NCBI GenBank assembly: GCA_025642065.1
Contig: JAODUP010000484.1
Location: 506,001 to 570,000, forward strand
Direction: 5' to 3'
DNA from: Paralvinella palmiformis
Lineage: Eukaryota > Annelida > Polychaeta > Terebellida > Alvinellidae
DNA: 64,000 nt
Positions within the stretch are counted from its first letter, which is position 1; the number at the start of each line of letters is the position of its first letter. The position numbers and the translations under genes are program-made. The notes beneath the pieces are model-generated. The model saw only the letters and a list, made by a program, of their open reading frames with translations, did not search any database and was not told the DNA's origin. Below, piece after piece: positions 48,701 through 60,299 of this stretch.

Positions 48701-48947
48701 GTCAACAACTATTAGGAAAAAAGACATTATAGCAAGTTTACACGTTTAAATTTAGACAATCTAATGACCTTTTAACCATTGGTATCTTTGATTTCCAATT
48801 ATCAAAGCTGCCAGACAGGTAGACCAGCTTGCCTCCTCCTTCCCATTTGAATACTGTTGGTAGTTTTCGGTCTGTGATCTCCTCACCTGGTGTGATTGTA
48901 GCACTACGGATACCTGTCATCGATTGATAATCTTCGCATCCCATGCT
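42778..48947 (-). CDS. PRKAB: AMP-activated protein kinase beta subunit, conserved part
   Basis: Scaffold subunit of the AMPK energy sensor. It binds glycogen through a CBM48 module and joins alpha and gamma subunits through its C-terminus. Minus-strand exons: 48769-48947, 47618-47711, one of two alternatives (46962-47088 or 46232-46370), 45762-45901, 45327-45395, 42778-42858. All are GT-AG with matching phases, giving 229 aa with the first alternative or 233 with the second. The CBM reads LPTVFKWEGGGKLVYLSGSF, DNWKSKIPMV, LPEGEHQFKFLVDNQW; the two Trp and the Lys that bind sugar are present. The Ser matching vertebrate Ser108 is formed across a splice junction (VK-S-HGDF). The C-terminal domain has PPILPPHLLQVILNK, LLPEPNHVMLNHLYALSIK and VMVLSATHRYRKKYVTTLLY, ending KPIQ. 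No MGN myristoylation start was found. The N-terminus must come from exons to the right (see 52105-58555). Confidence 0.95.
42987..43133 (-). repeat. SINE family A, degenerate copy
   Basis: Contains AAATGGGCCAAGTGACCTCC and GGGGTTTGAACCCAGG, which are the reverse of the SINE A body and B-box, ending near GATGCCCC. Located in the last AMPK beta intron. Confidence 0.7.
43707..45236 (+). mobile_element. Pogo/Tigger-type DNA transposon, broken transposase
   Basis: Inverted ends of 23 bp with three mismatches: left begins CCGTGTATACTTGCGTATAA (43707), right ends CGAGTATATACGG (45236). Each is flanked by TA, the target used by the Tc1/mariner-pogo group. Plus-strand frame from about 44380: a CENP-B-like helix-turn-helix (YDAQFKLKVI, an in-frame stop, FAEENNNSAANRHFAVSEKL), a second DNA-binding region (FKASPGWCSQF, RTHIAQKLPKDVED), a frameshift near 44860, then GNMDETPMTFDMAGF with the Asp-Glu of the catalytic domain, and an early end near 45015. 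The 5' part contains an internal tandem repeat around 43770-44090. It lies in the last intron of the AMPK beta gene. Confidence 0.85.
46232..46370 (-). CDS. PRKAB: AMPK beta alternative exon B
   Basis: 139 nt, acceptor TCTGTTCTAG, donor GTAAAT; the same start and end phases as exon A. Encodes PIVSNNFGTHNNVTLV, then TKTDFCAFDALAADS and CIGDIDEVRQYTQT. It aligns position by position with exon A and with vertebrate AMPK beta: N-FG-NN, DF-F-AL and DS are all kept. Here the Thr148 equivalent is Thr. Including both A and B would put exon B out of frame and hit TAA at its 12th codon, so only one can be used. Confidence 0.88.
46962..47088 (-). CDS. PRKAB: AMPK beta alternative exon A
   Basis: 127 nt, acceptor CTAACACAG, donor GTAATA; starts in phase 0 and ends in phase 1. 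Encodes PQVDNDFGSKNNKLTV, then NASDFEVFEALAMDSN and a Ser/Thr-rich end. It aligns with the vertebrate segment that follows the CBM and contains the glycogen-contact loop (Leu146, Thr148, Asn150 in human beta1 read Phe, Ser, Asn here) and the helix touching the kinase alphaC helix. A copy with the same phases is at 46232-46370. Confidence 0.9.
48124..48190 (-). repeat. SINE family A, 3' tail fragment
   Basis: GATTGATGTTTTACGGCCAC and AGGCTAAATGGGCTGA are the reverse complement of the SINE A tail. The tRNA-like head is absent. Confidence 0.8.
48333..48520 (+). repeat. SINE family A, copy 3 (full length)
   Basis: Starts GGGGCGCCTCCGTGGTCTAG, then TGGTAGCGTGTTGGACCACA and GTGTTCAAATCTTGG; the body and ATCAATCATC tail match copies 2 and 4. 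About 188 bp, in an AMPK beta intron between the two CBM exons. Confidence 0.92.
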
Positions 48948-49828
48948 CTGAAACGAGATGGTAACATTTAGTCTGTGATGCGACACTTTCACAAAAACAG
49001 AAGAAAAACCTTATCCGGTGAAAAGAGCACAGTAATTAGATTCGCACACTAAGATATATAAAATCAAGCACCAGGCAGCTAGAAAAGTTACATTCAGTTT
49101 AATATTAAACAAGAGAAGCCAAATTTCTGAGGCCAAAGTCACTTACAGAAAGCCATCAGAGGAAGCTCGTTTTTATCACAACCTGTCATTACATTTTGCC
49201 ACGCTGGACAATACGAGCAGATGACGACTGGAGGCATATTGATTTTTGATACTGTTCAGTAAGCAGGTAAGCTATGGTAGTGTAACAGCATTAACAGCCA
49301 TGTGGAGGATAGGACATTACTCAGATAAACTGTATGAAATGGCACAGCAGTGGTACTGCTTAATGCATAGACTCAATACTAATACTAATAGCTATGCTGG
49401 GTGAAGCAAGCAACGAGAGGGTTCGGTTCGGCATGATAAACATAGAATGTTGGGAATAGCTTCAAAAGTGACTGCTGAGAGAGCTGAATAAATTTTGACC
49501 TAGCAGCAACAGTAAGTCAAACACTGATACAATTAGAAACACTAATAATAATAATAACAACAACACAACAATAATACAAATAAATGTATAAAATTAAATA
49601 GACAAATATATTATACAATTATTGTCACTTTCTGTATCTGTTGTGTCACCTACTCACTTAATAGTCAAGAAACAACTGTATGTCAATTTGTCCATCAAAA
49701 ATTCACAACAACTTGTTAAATGAATACCTTCTGTCAAAACAGCTAAACAATATGAAAATAAAATAATATTAATTCATTCTAAGACCCAGTAACCCACTAT
49801 TATCATACCATATTAATAGTTATTTTTA

Positions 49829-49857
<29 letters not shown>

Positions 49858-49861
<4 letters not shown>

Positions 49862-50533
49862 GCTGTCAGGTTACAGTCAATCCACAAACTAGCTCTTGAG
49901 GGGTTGACGAAGTGAAATCATATAACCTGGAACATCACCCATTAATAAGAACAGAGTCATCATATAAGTTTTATAAAACAAAGAAATACATTTCTTTCTT
50001 TTATAAAACTTATCTGATGACTCAACAGAACTGAATAAACACTTTTAATGACGATTTGTGGTAGCTGACTGACAGAACAATACACACAAAAATTGTGAAT
50101 TTACTTTTAGGAAACATTGGTATTTATCCTCTCAAACACTTAAAAATGCTGGACATAACAAACACTAACTTTATTGTTTTAATTCACACACACACGCACA
50201 CACACACACACAAAGCTATCTGGTTACAGTCAATCCACAAACTAGCTCTTGAGGGGTTGACGAAGTGAAATCATATAACCTGGAACATCACCCATTAATA
50301 AGAACAGAGTCATCATATAAGTTTTATAAAACAAAGAAATACATTTCTTTCTTTTATAAAACTTATCTGATGACTCAACAGAACTGAATAAACACTTTTA
50401 ATGACGATTTGTGGTAGCTGACTGACAGAACAATACACACAAAAATTGTGAATTTACTTTTAGGAAACATTGGTATTTATCCTCTCAAACACTTAAAAAT
50501 GCTGGACATAACAAACACTAATTTATTGTTTTA

Positions 50534-50563
<30 letters not shown>
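49858..50563. repeat. 353-bp tandem duplication, two copies, with hairpin
   Basis: The segment from AAAGCTGTCAGGTTACAGTC to TTTTAATTCACACACA is repeated at a period of 353 bp (for example, GTTACAGTCAATCCACAAAC at 49870 and 50223). Only a handful of differences separate the copies, so the duplication is recent. CA runs sit before, between and after the copies and may have mediated it. Each copy contains an inverted repeat of about 35-bp arms. Confidence 0.92.
49953..50024. repeat. 72-nt near-perfect inverted repeat (hairpin)
   Basis: Arms AGAGTCATCATATAAGTTTT... and its complement ending TTATCTGATGACTCA pair over about 35 bp with three mismatches and almost no loop. A second copy is at 50306-50377. 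The shape is that of a tiny foldback/MITE. Confidence 0.85.

Positions 50564-50596
<33 letters not shown>
50538..50596. repeat. (CA)n microsatellite
   Basis: About 29 uninterrupted CA units following the second copy of the tandem duplication. Confidence 0.95.
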
Positions 50597-50598
<2 letters not shown>

Positions 50599-52104
50599 TA
50601 TTGCCATAATAATTATTCTGTCAAATGTTACATAAAAGAAAATGATAGCCTGTTACAGAGTGTTAGCTGTAATGAAACACCATGTCATAAAACAACCCTG
50701 TACAATTACAGTTTACTTGCAGGTGATGTCAAAAACTGTACTCCATTTGTCAAACTAGAATAACATGCAATAATGTTCAAAATATAAGGATGCTTTACAA
50801 GGTTGCAGAGGTAAAAGTGCAGCACATAATGTTTTGTTCAGGTGACAACATTTTTAATAAAATCAGTAGAAAATACTGAGATTGTTGTATATACTGACAC
50901 TAGTCACAATTGATTTGGTGTGGTCTCACACAAGCATCTACCAAAATTTAAAAAAACAATATTGACTACCCAGTACACTGTGGACAAAGCACAAGCAGGT
51001 GGTGATAAACGAATAATGCAGGAAAACAAATCCAATTGTGCTTTAGTGCATCTGCAAACCAACCAACCAAGTATATTTGTCTGGGGCGTGTGGAATTCTA
51101 AGAAGAAAGCAAACTGCATACATAATGCAGTGAACACATAGAGCTTAAACAACAATCTTATAAAGTACAATGTTGCACAAAGCCCTTGTCAACCATCAGG
51201 TACAAAAGGCAACCTTCTAAGATAACAAAACAGCCAACAATATTCTATTGATAACTTGACCTATGAAAAAAGTAACAAGGTCTCTGTTCATATGATTCAA
51301 GTTACTAGCATTTATAACCAAATACTGGCATCACTAATCACAAGGTAGCAAACAACACAGTGAACTTGCCCTAAAGCTTGACCACATAACAAACGGAAAT
51401 ATGTTTCAATAACATATCTCTTGTGACAGTCAAAAGCTGACAACATAACGAAACATAAATAAAATGGCACTACTGCTGTGTATCATCGCAAAATAACTAA
51501 CTGTTATAAATACCATATTTTATGAACCACAGACACCACTATTTCATGTAAAAATATTTAGAAGAGACAAAACTTAAGAGTTTTTACTGATAAGATGTTT
51601 ATGTTTACATAATACATTAAAATATATCCCCAAAATTATTAGATGTAACTCATTCATCAAACTCTATCAAACATCAAATACATACAGTAGAATGTTTCCC
51701 ATACAACTTAAGTTATCCTCCTTATATATATATATGTTGAGTGACACCAAACCCTTCAGTAAATTAATTAAAAGTAGTAAAAATAGAATTAAGAAGAGTG
51801 CATTTAATAGGCAATAAAGTACTAACCTGAGAAATTGACAATTACATGTATAGAAAGAAAATTGATTTCTGAGAGACTCTGGTCATCTTATGTGCCATAA
51901 AATACAGTAATTATTCCAAAAGTAACACCAGAACAAGTTCTGTTTTTAAAACATCTTTTAATACTTCTTGTTAAAAGGAGGCGGCTCTGACAAAACGCTT
52001 AGCTGGAATTAACAACATTTAACTGAATGTTAATGACAAAGGAACTGATTAGCAAATGTTGAGAACGCTTTCCGCTTGTCACCAGAAAGACTGGACATAC
52101 TGAC

Positions 52105-52230
52105 CAGGTCCCAGTCAAAGTAATCCAGGTCTCTTCTGTGCTCTGCCATTTCTTCATCATTACCAAGGTCAGGTCGGGATCCATCGTGACCCGACCGAGA
52201 TTCCAACCGGAAGCAGCCACTGGAAGCAGC
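52105..52230 (-). CDS. Candidate upstream coding exon (AMPK beta N-terminus or separate gene)
   Basis: Acceptor TATGACAG at 52231; frame AASSGCFRLESRSGHDGSRP, then DLGNDEEMAEHRRDLDYFDW and DL; donor GTCAGT. It is 126 nt, phase 0 at both ends, so it would splice in frame into the AMPK beta CBM exon (48947), which also starts in phase 0. Without the donor the frame runs on for 24 more residues to TAA at 52031. It has no similarity that I recognise to vertebrate AMPK beta N-termini, which are poorly conserved. Confidence 0.45.
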
Positions 52231-52545
52231 CTGTCATATCACAAGACCAAAGTCCAACGTAATCCAATCAGAATAAACATGAGTAGGACACACTTCTGTA
52301 CCATCATCAGTATTTGTCTATCACTAGCATAGTTAATTTATACAAAGTGCACTCACTACCAGTTACAGTTATTGAAGAAAAATGATTGATGACCAAATGG
52401 CACAGACTTGTTTCCACACCAGTAGCATAAACTATGATAAAGGTAGTACAGAAAGTGAATAAATAAAATCTGAGTCTTTACAATGTCACATCTATGAATT
52501 AATGCAGTATAATAAATTAGCAATACTTCTACTAGTTCTAATGAA

Positions 52546-52603
<58 letters not shown>

Positions 52604-55600
52604 TGACGTGAGATATCAACATAATGATAAAAAATTATAATGTACAAAATATGGCATTTAAATAATTCTATTCTTTAAATGGATCTCTTTTCATGTTAAA
52701 CTATCAGTTACTTGGGGAGAATTAAACATACCTACACAGGCGTGCGCACCCCCCCCCCCCCACATACATACAGAGCAGTTACGGTAACCATGATATCAAC
52801 AGAGAATATCTTGACAAAATTAAATCCACCCGACATAAATTACCAGAATCCAGGGCGGATACTGATAGCCATCAAGTTGTGTATGTTCTTGTTCAAATAC
52901 CGTTCCGTAAAACAACACAACATTTCAGCTGCTCTAGCGGTGTCTGATAACATTCTGATAGACCTACAATGATATACAGTTATAGCTGACTGTCCAGTTT
53001 TGTTTCTTGTGATACATTTGTAAGCAAAACACAGTGTATTAGTTAATAATCCCATGCGCAGAGCTGATATTTCTGATCAGCATGCATAATACTGTAAGTA
53101 AATATTGGCTCCGTGTCAAAAGGCTATAATGACAACGTTATAAGATATAAGAGGACAGCTTAATAGCAGCAGTCATGCCAATCAGAGTTGATAATTAACC
53201 GCAGAAACGTTATTATCTGCAGAGTAAATAATCTGAACATCTCTGACGGCAAAGAAATATAAATAAATACACAGGATCATGGCAACGTCATCCGGACAAA
53301 ACGACATCACAGACTTCCAATTATGCTAGATATGGTAAGACGGCAGCTAGACTGATACAATGAGAAAGTTGCTGACTACGTCATAGTAAATAAAGACTGA
53401 CCCGATGTTGATTGATGTTTTACGGCCACTTTTGTGCACGAGGTAGGCTAAATGGGCCGAGCGACCTCCAAAGGTAATGAGACGAAGTCAAAGACGAAAC
53501 AACCTTCAGATATGCCCACGCCGGGATTTGAACACGGGTGGTAGTCATCTGTGGTCCAACACGCTACCGTTAGACCACGGAGGCGCCCTAAAGACTGACC
53601 CGAAAAAGAAAAACTGTTAACACTAAACAACAGGCACGAATCTTTGTATGATAACAGCATAATGTAAATAACTTGACCAGCGGGTGAACTGGACAGCACA
53701 AGAATCGTGTAATTCTATATATCCAGATAACTGAATGTCCAAATCGAATACTAACCATTAATATGGTATCTTCATATAGACTTTATATTATATTCTAAAT
53801 ATGCATCCAAATGCGTTCAGGGAAATTTACGATTACGAAGTCAATAGTATAACCAAAATTAACAACAACCGATATAGACAGACAGTCACAAGAGATACGG
53901 CCGGATTCAGATTACCTCTAATCCGGAATGATCCATGGCCCACATATAACGCCTAATACCTATTACAGATATGGCAGGAGTTGGCCAATATTTCCATTAG
54001 TTGCAGTAAACTACTACAATGAAACAAACCTGCCACCCAAAATAGAGTCCGATACAATATTGGGTGGTGAATTATTTGACTTGCACTGTTGCAGTCACAT
54101 TTTTTCTAACCATTTACAGCAGCGAAATGAGTTATGGGCATTTTCTTGGTGTCTATTTTTGATTGCCATTGAAAATAAGCATATTAATAGTTTATAAATG
54201 GATATTTGTCTCGAGCTGAACATACCAGAGACGACTGCGTAATTTTTTATTACAAGTCTGTATATCTGTAAATTGAACAATGTCTAGTCAAAACAAGACT
54301 GTGTTGTTATATCTTGATAAGAGTTCTGAGTAAAGTAGGATATCTGGCAAAGTACATCCTATATGCTTCGAAGAAATAGTCTTGCATCGTTTGGATATAT
54401 TTGCTTCAAGCTTGATAAAAGTTTAAAACTAAACAAATCCATTTTTATCAAGTTTGTTTAGAGTACTGTTGAACAACATTTCTAACTATCATATCATCCA
54501 GGTCACTTGTTTGGCAGGTACAGATCATTAAATCTGACTGGTATTTACCATCAATGTTCATCTGCATAATCATTTATTATGATTTCTCTACAAAATCAGA
54601 TATTTACATACAATTATTACATACATGAAAGATCATCTGAGTATAAGACCTCAACACACAAACATTTACACTTCAAATTAAAAACCCTGATGTTATAAAA
54701 GTAAACAGTAATCAGAAATGAAGTCTAAATATCCAAGTCAAGTTTGTTTGGAACCCTTTTCTATGTTATGTAAGACCTACATATAGATACTACCGGTAAC
54801 ACAGCTTAATTAGAATAGATCCAGCCTAAACAAAACATTAGTTTTATAACATGAACTAATTATTTTACATCCATGCAAATACTACACCCACCCACCCTCA
54901 TCACCAATCCCATACTATTACACTTTACAGATATGGTACATTTATACAGTTCTCATATCAGCCCACCATCCACTTTTAACACACAGAAACCTACTATCCC
55001 ATCATACAATCCACCCTCCAGTTCCATACAGGCTGCAGGCTAACCTGTCATCTCACATTGAAGACATCCATAAAGATCTTGTATAACATCTATGTACCAT
55101 CCTACCTCCATATAAATCTATCCTCAATTCCATATATGCGCCATCTTAACATACAGTGTTACACCATGATTTTCTTCATATAAACTGCTCAAGGTGACAC
55201 CAGTTTTGTGCCAGTAGATCTGGATAGTAACAGTAGGCTCTATGTATAGTAGCAGTCAATACCGTATCATGAGAGGCGTGGCTCACTGTGTCCACCCTAC
55301 ACCTCACAGTAATCAATAGTTTGCGCGCGCGCGCTCTCTCTCTATCTCTCACACACACACAAATTGTATCTGTTCATGAAGCTGACTGTATGACTAGATG
55401 TTTGACAACACATCTATGAAATTTATATTTATATACCGGTAAAGGCTTCACAATAAGACCCCCTAGCAGTTGCAGAACATTGAACACTGTTATGTGTGTG
55501 CATTTCAACTTCAGGTATTCATTACAGATGTGAGATGCTGAGTTTGTCAACAGGTGTGGTTCAAACTAAGAAAGTATAAAACTCTAATAGTATGTGTGTG

Positions 55601-55662
55601 TGCATGAAAAGTTACTTCTGTTAATCTTAGATAACTAAAATTTAAGCTAGTATAAAAATAAG

Positions 55663-55698
<36 letters not shown>

Positions 55699-56167
55699 CA
55701 AACATTGTATCCACCTTTAGTATGAAATGACTCTCAATGACTCTCAAACAAAAACATTATGTAGCTTTTTCAATATCTGAATACACAAAAGATTGAATAT
55801 TACCTGTACATACTGTGACATATGTTAGTCAATTCTGTGCTAACGTTTGCTGTATAACATATACAGAATGAATCACAGCTTTTTTATGCACTCATAATAC
55901 AGCTGGAAAATACAGTATCTGGCGCGAGCACTCATGCGCACACACAATAAACAGTAAGTTCGTGCACATACATGTATGTATGCATGCATTCATAGATGCA
56001 TGTGCACATATATATACCTGCTTGGATTGCGGCATGCCTTTTAAAGCAACAAATCAGATCACTGTGACCATGTCTAACTTGTTTATTAAACAAACTGCAC
56101 AGTACTATAGCTTATTTCTAATAACAGTACTTCATGCTCAGTTTACATAAAATTGTATGTATGCATG

Positions 56168-56199
<32 letters not shown>

Positions 56200-56359
56200 T
56201 ACCGGTAGTGCTTAGTTAATAAAAAAGTTCCCAAATAACAAACCATGTCAACAGCGACGAAACTCCAACTCACAGGTCAGTAGCCTCACTCATTGAGCGA
56301 TGTTCTAACACATTATTATTTCGCCTCAACAACACAACACCATGGCCACAGTATCTCAC
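52231..56359. other. Gene-free interval with repeats (possible long intron)
   Basis: No coding exon seen. It contains a (CT)n(CA)n tract at 52547-52600, a poly-C run at 52749-52761, a full-length reverse SINE A at 53406-53589, and (GT)n at 55664-55694. The open frames inside the SINE and the microsatellites are not genes. Confidence 0.45.
53406..53589 (-). repeat. SINE family A, copy 4 (full length, reverse)
   Basis: Reverse complement of copies 2 and 3: tail GATTGATGTTTTACGGCCAC first, head GGACCACAGATGACTACCAC, ending in GGAGGCGCC. It and the copy at 48333 are the best preserved in the window. Confidence 0.92.
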
Positions 56360-56510
56360 CTCAAGTTGGTCTTCTTCAATCAGTGGCGAGGCATCACTTT
56401 GACGCCTCTGTTTTTCATGGTGCGCGTCATCGAATTCCAAATCATCCAACCCCGCTTTGCAGCAGTCACTCTTCCTTCGCTGCCTTTCCTTTGCCCTTTC
56501 CTTAATTTTT
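56360..56510 (-). CDS. Candidate coding exon, highly charged
   Basis: Acceptor TCATGTTTAG at 56511, donor GTGAGATA. The frame encodes KIKERAKERQRRKSDCCKAG, LDDLEFDDAHHEKQRRQSDA and SPLIEEDQLE. It ends in phase 0 and would join in frame to the exon at 52230. Two RR-x-S-D motifs look like basophilic kinase sites. The start phase (2) does not match the end phase (0) of the exon at 58295, so another exon, an alternative acceptor or a separate first exon is needed. Not assigned to a family. Confidence 0.45.
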
Positions 56511-58067
56511 CTAAACATGAGAATCATGCTGCAATGTTGTCTCTCATGACGCCACCAAAGCTCCGAAAACAGTTCCTCTCTGACCAACAGGATGAAATCT
56601 GCCAACAAACCCGACCGTTCACCAAGTGAATATAACCTACTGAGCTGTGTCCTACTTCGTCAGCCAACAACTACCACTGCTATCTATTCTCCAAATAGTG
56701 GTTGAATACACTTGGAGAAAGGTAACTTTTTTGTTGTTCAACAAGTGCCTCCAATATTTTAAAATGCGTCCCCTGAGCTCTCTCTCTCTGCAGTTCACCA
56801 ATGCACACAAGTGATGTTTACTTCTGTTAAGTTTTCCTGGCAAAAACATATTCTGAAGTGGTACCTGCTCACCAATGCCAAAATCTGTGCACAAAGCCAT
56901 TGAATGAAAACCCAATCCAAAAACGGTATTCACTTACTGTGATGCATGACCTGAAAGGTCCTATCTTACAGGCCAGCAAAAATATGTTTTGAAGGCTTGC
57001 AATACTCTCTGAGCACTGACTGCCGCACTTCTAAGGACACATTCATCCAGGTTATCCATGTTAAACAAAAGATAACAAACATATCTTGTCATAATAATCT
57101 TTTAGCCTAACTTCACCTAAATACACTTTTTACCCACCAAGCCTAGTTTTATCAGTCAATGAAAAAGCATAGTTTGCATGGGCGCATGTGTGTGTGTGCA
57201 TGAAAGAATTAGTTATTTAGTACATGTGTAAGAGAGAGTAGGAGAGAAATTAAACCAACTAAATGTGGTAAAAGACCATGTGCCGCTGCCACCTAGTGAG
57301 TCAATATGTGATTGCAGACTTCAAGATAACAATTGTTAATGCAGATGTTCTGATACAAAAATTACCAGTTTTGTAACAGCCTGTATACAAACACTGTACT
57401 TATTTAATCTCGGTCAATAATATGTTTTAGATTTAACAGAAATTATTTGATATTTCTTAGGGTTATGTGATTTCGATAACTTCATTTGGCAGTCTATAAC
57501 ACACACACACACACACACATACACACTGTGAAATTCTATATAATTATAAGTATTATTAAGCATAAATAAAAATAGGTTTAAAATGATTAAATATGATAAT
57601 TTAATAGTTCATTCGTAAATTTTTAGAAGCATAAAAATGATAAGATAAGTAACAGCCATGAGATCTGAGCAAAAGATGAAACCCAATCAAGAATCTATAT
57701 AATATATATATATAAAAGAGAAGAACTGCTAAAACATAAACAACCAATAACCAACTATATCTCATATTATCTGTGATATAAATGCCACTTAGGCAACAAT
57801 ATATAGAGAAAATGAGTGCATAAGCGAATGAATGAGTAGGATTTAAGGACAGACTTTGGCACAGTATTAAGCTTCCTTTCAGTAATTTCTTATGACAGCA
57901 GTTAACATGCAGGAAGATATAGGATTAGCAGGCGAATTCTAAACCCTGAACCGACAGGATGTTAAATGTAGAATGTACGTGTCGCTTGGTTTTAAAAACT
58001 AAACAGGACTACATTCAGCGAATAAAAAGTTTCTTTAATTTAAACCTGATTTCTATAGTAGGCCTAC

Positions 58068-58135
58068 TGGTAACAGCTCAAGTGGTTGAACATGGGGTAC
58101 GCAGTGTTAAAGCAAAGGTTCAAACTCAGTAGATG
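58068..58135 (+). repeat. tRNA-like SINE head fragment
   Basis: GGTAACAGCTCAAGTGGTTG resembles an A-box, and AAAGGTTCAAACTCAG a B-box, at about tRNA spacing. Isolated fragment. Confidence 0.45.
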
Positions 58136-58294
58136 AACGGTAGGTGAATACTAAAGGGGTAAATAGGAAAAACTAAATAAGCCAGAGTGGCAATGCCTCA
58201 ATGCTGTTTAGATATATGGAAATATTACCTATAAAAGTATAATAGATATTAAATTATTAAACTCACAATACAAGCACTGGAAGATGACACATAC

Positions 58295-58555
58295 CTTTGA
58301 AGCCGAAGATGACAATGAGGATGAATTGCAATTAAACTCAATCTCATCGAAACTAAAAACATCATCCTTACACCCCGGACTAGCATCTGTTTTAGATCCA
58401 TTACTCGATGATGTAGATCCACTGATCCTGGAGATATCCCGATCGAGGTGAATGTCTCGCAAACGTTCCGTCACTTTGGGAACACTTGGTATGTCCAAGC
58501 CTGCCTGTGATGGGTTTGGTGTAAGGCAGAACTTTCTTTTCATACCCGATGACAT
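58295..58555 (-). CDS. Candidate first coding exon of a minus-strand gene
   Basis: ATG at 58555 followed by an open frame to a consensus donor (TCAAAG then gtatgt) at 58295; 87 codons, phase 0 at the end. It begins MSSGMKRKFCLTPNPSQAGL, continues with RLRDIHLDRDISRISGSTSS and ends in Asp/Phe then Ser-rich sequence (FSFDEIEFN, SSSLSSSASK). Low complexity in parts, with no domain recognised. Codon use and the donor support a real exon. A CTAG acceptor lies at about 58606, so an upstream leader exon is likely, perhaps from the CpG-rich region at 60.4 kb. It may be the N-terminus of the AMPK beta gene or belong to a separate gene. Confidence 0.5.
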
Positions 58556-60031
58556 TATGAAACATTGGTTCCCGATGAAATGCAAAGAAGGACAGTGACA
58601 CTAGTGAAGGCTTCCAACAATGCACACAAAACTGTTACACTAACAGCAAGCTCCTCAAGGCCACACACAGAACAGAACTACAAATTGTCAACACCAATCA
58701 CTCTAACTTACAGTTTCATTACAAACACGAAGAACGACAATGTCAAGACGCAGACATATATGTTAATTACATGCTGGCTTAATCTACATACATAATGTGA
58801 AGGAAGCCACGATCTGGTTGCTGCATGTAAATGCTGCTGATAAGGCAGATCATAGATATAGAAACACTTCTCTAATCTTCTTCATTCATCAAACAATCCC
58901 TTGTACTGAACAAATCCATGGAGTTGTTGGTATGTTAAAACTACCAGTACATGTCTGTCATCTTTTACACTTGGCAAAAAAGGATAATTGTATTACATGT
59001 ATTCTATCAATGCATCCATGATAAAAGCTTTGGCCGAGGTTTGATATGACGAATCATTGCTTGGTGGTGTAGTGTCGTGGCATAAACTGGCTTTCACGTG
59101 ATAGGCATGAAGGTGACTTTCAGAGATGTGCATAGTGAATGGAGGGGGATGAAAAAACCTGCATACTGCTGAGTATGTTATCACAGATCTACATATAATC
59201 ATCTCCTATCAGAATGCTGCCTGAAAGTATGACAACGCTGCCTTGAATTGGTCACACTATATTCAGCTGGGAGTTTACTCACAGTGATATCTAAATAGTG
59301 ATTGGCACACTTCTCTTCTGCTGGTGTAAGGCACAATAAAGAACTGGAACATGCTGTAAGATGACCTTCAAAAAAAGCCAATCAACGAGCTTCAGTCACA
59401 GTGCGACATAGGTTGACAAGACAGGTGTACGGCTATAACCATAACAGGATAAGCCTCTACCTCACAGTCAGTCACCTGTTGTTTAGTAACAATCCCAGTG
59501 ACTTGTCAACGGATTCTTTTGCTGATATCCATGTAACAAACTATAGATGACAATTAATGGTGAATAAACCAAATGATGGGCCGGCTGTCATGGGAGACAG
59601 AGAACAACACAAACCTATCCACAGCCCTAACTATATATGAAGTTTATGATTGTCGTAGTAGTTCAATGTCAATGCCACATGCGGAACGTTCATTTATAGC
59701 TAAAAGCCGACATGTAATTTAGACATCATGGAAACATCTTAAATCAGTTATTTTCTTTGGTACTGTGTGATATAACTCATTTATTAGCACTGGTACCGTC
59801 ACCGAAGAAGTTTGTTCGTGGAAGATTTGAGTCATTTAATTACCTGCTTACTTACACACACGTGACATGCTGACGAATGTATTGTTATCAGTACTACAAG
59901 CAGGACAATACACTGAACAGAGCTTCACAGCGCACACACAATTATGATATAGACTTTTACTAGTTGTGGTGACAGTCTATATTAGTATATATATATATAC
60001 ACACACGTATGCATATGCCATATGGTGACGG

Positions 60032-60062
<31 letters not shown>

Positions 60063-60299
60063 GCATATAACGATGACATACACGTATCCAATAACAGTTT
60101 ACACATCAAGTGACAAGATACCACATGTACTAATTGTAATCCACGAGCGTGAAGCACTGGCTGCGGCGACACATTAAACAGAGCCCTTCTCCATCTCCGT
60201 GTTTATTATAAGAGTACAAATTAGGTCAACTTTCTTATCAGCGGATGTCAGGTAAATGTCATTTTATAACATCCAGGTCCCAGTGGTCACGGTATACTA
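58556..60299. other. No gene seen
   Basis: Unique AT-rich sequence with short TA tracts at 59987-60000 and 60030-60059. The overlapping open frames of 60-76 codons have no coding signal. Presumed leader intron of the minus-strand gene that starts at 58555. Confidence 0.4.

Larger units (their letters stand above)
48948..52104. other. Long intron upstream of the AMPK beta CBM exon
   Basis: No exon seen. It holds a near-perfect 353-bp tandem duplication (49858-50563), CA microsatellites, and otherwise AT-rich unique sequence. Confidence 0.5.

Noticed and set aside
54850..55170. C-rich, low-G stretch as a structured RNA or gene
   Set aside because: Only a compositional bias; no frame, no inverted repeats, no known motif.
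56652..56933. 93-codon minus-strand frame as the missing exon between 58.3 and 56.4 kb
   Set aside because: No flanking splice sites giving the needed phases, and the sequence looks non-coding.
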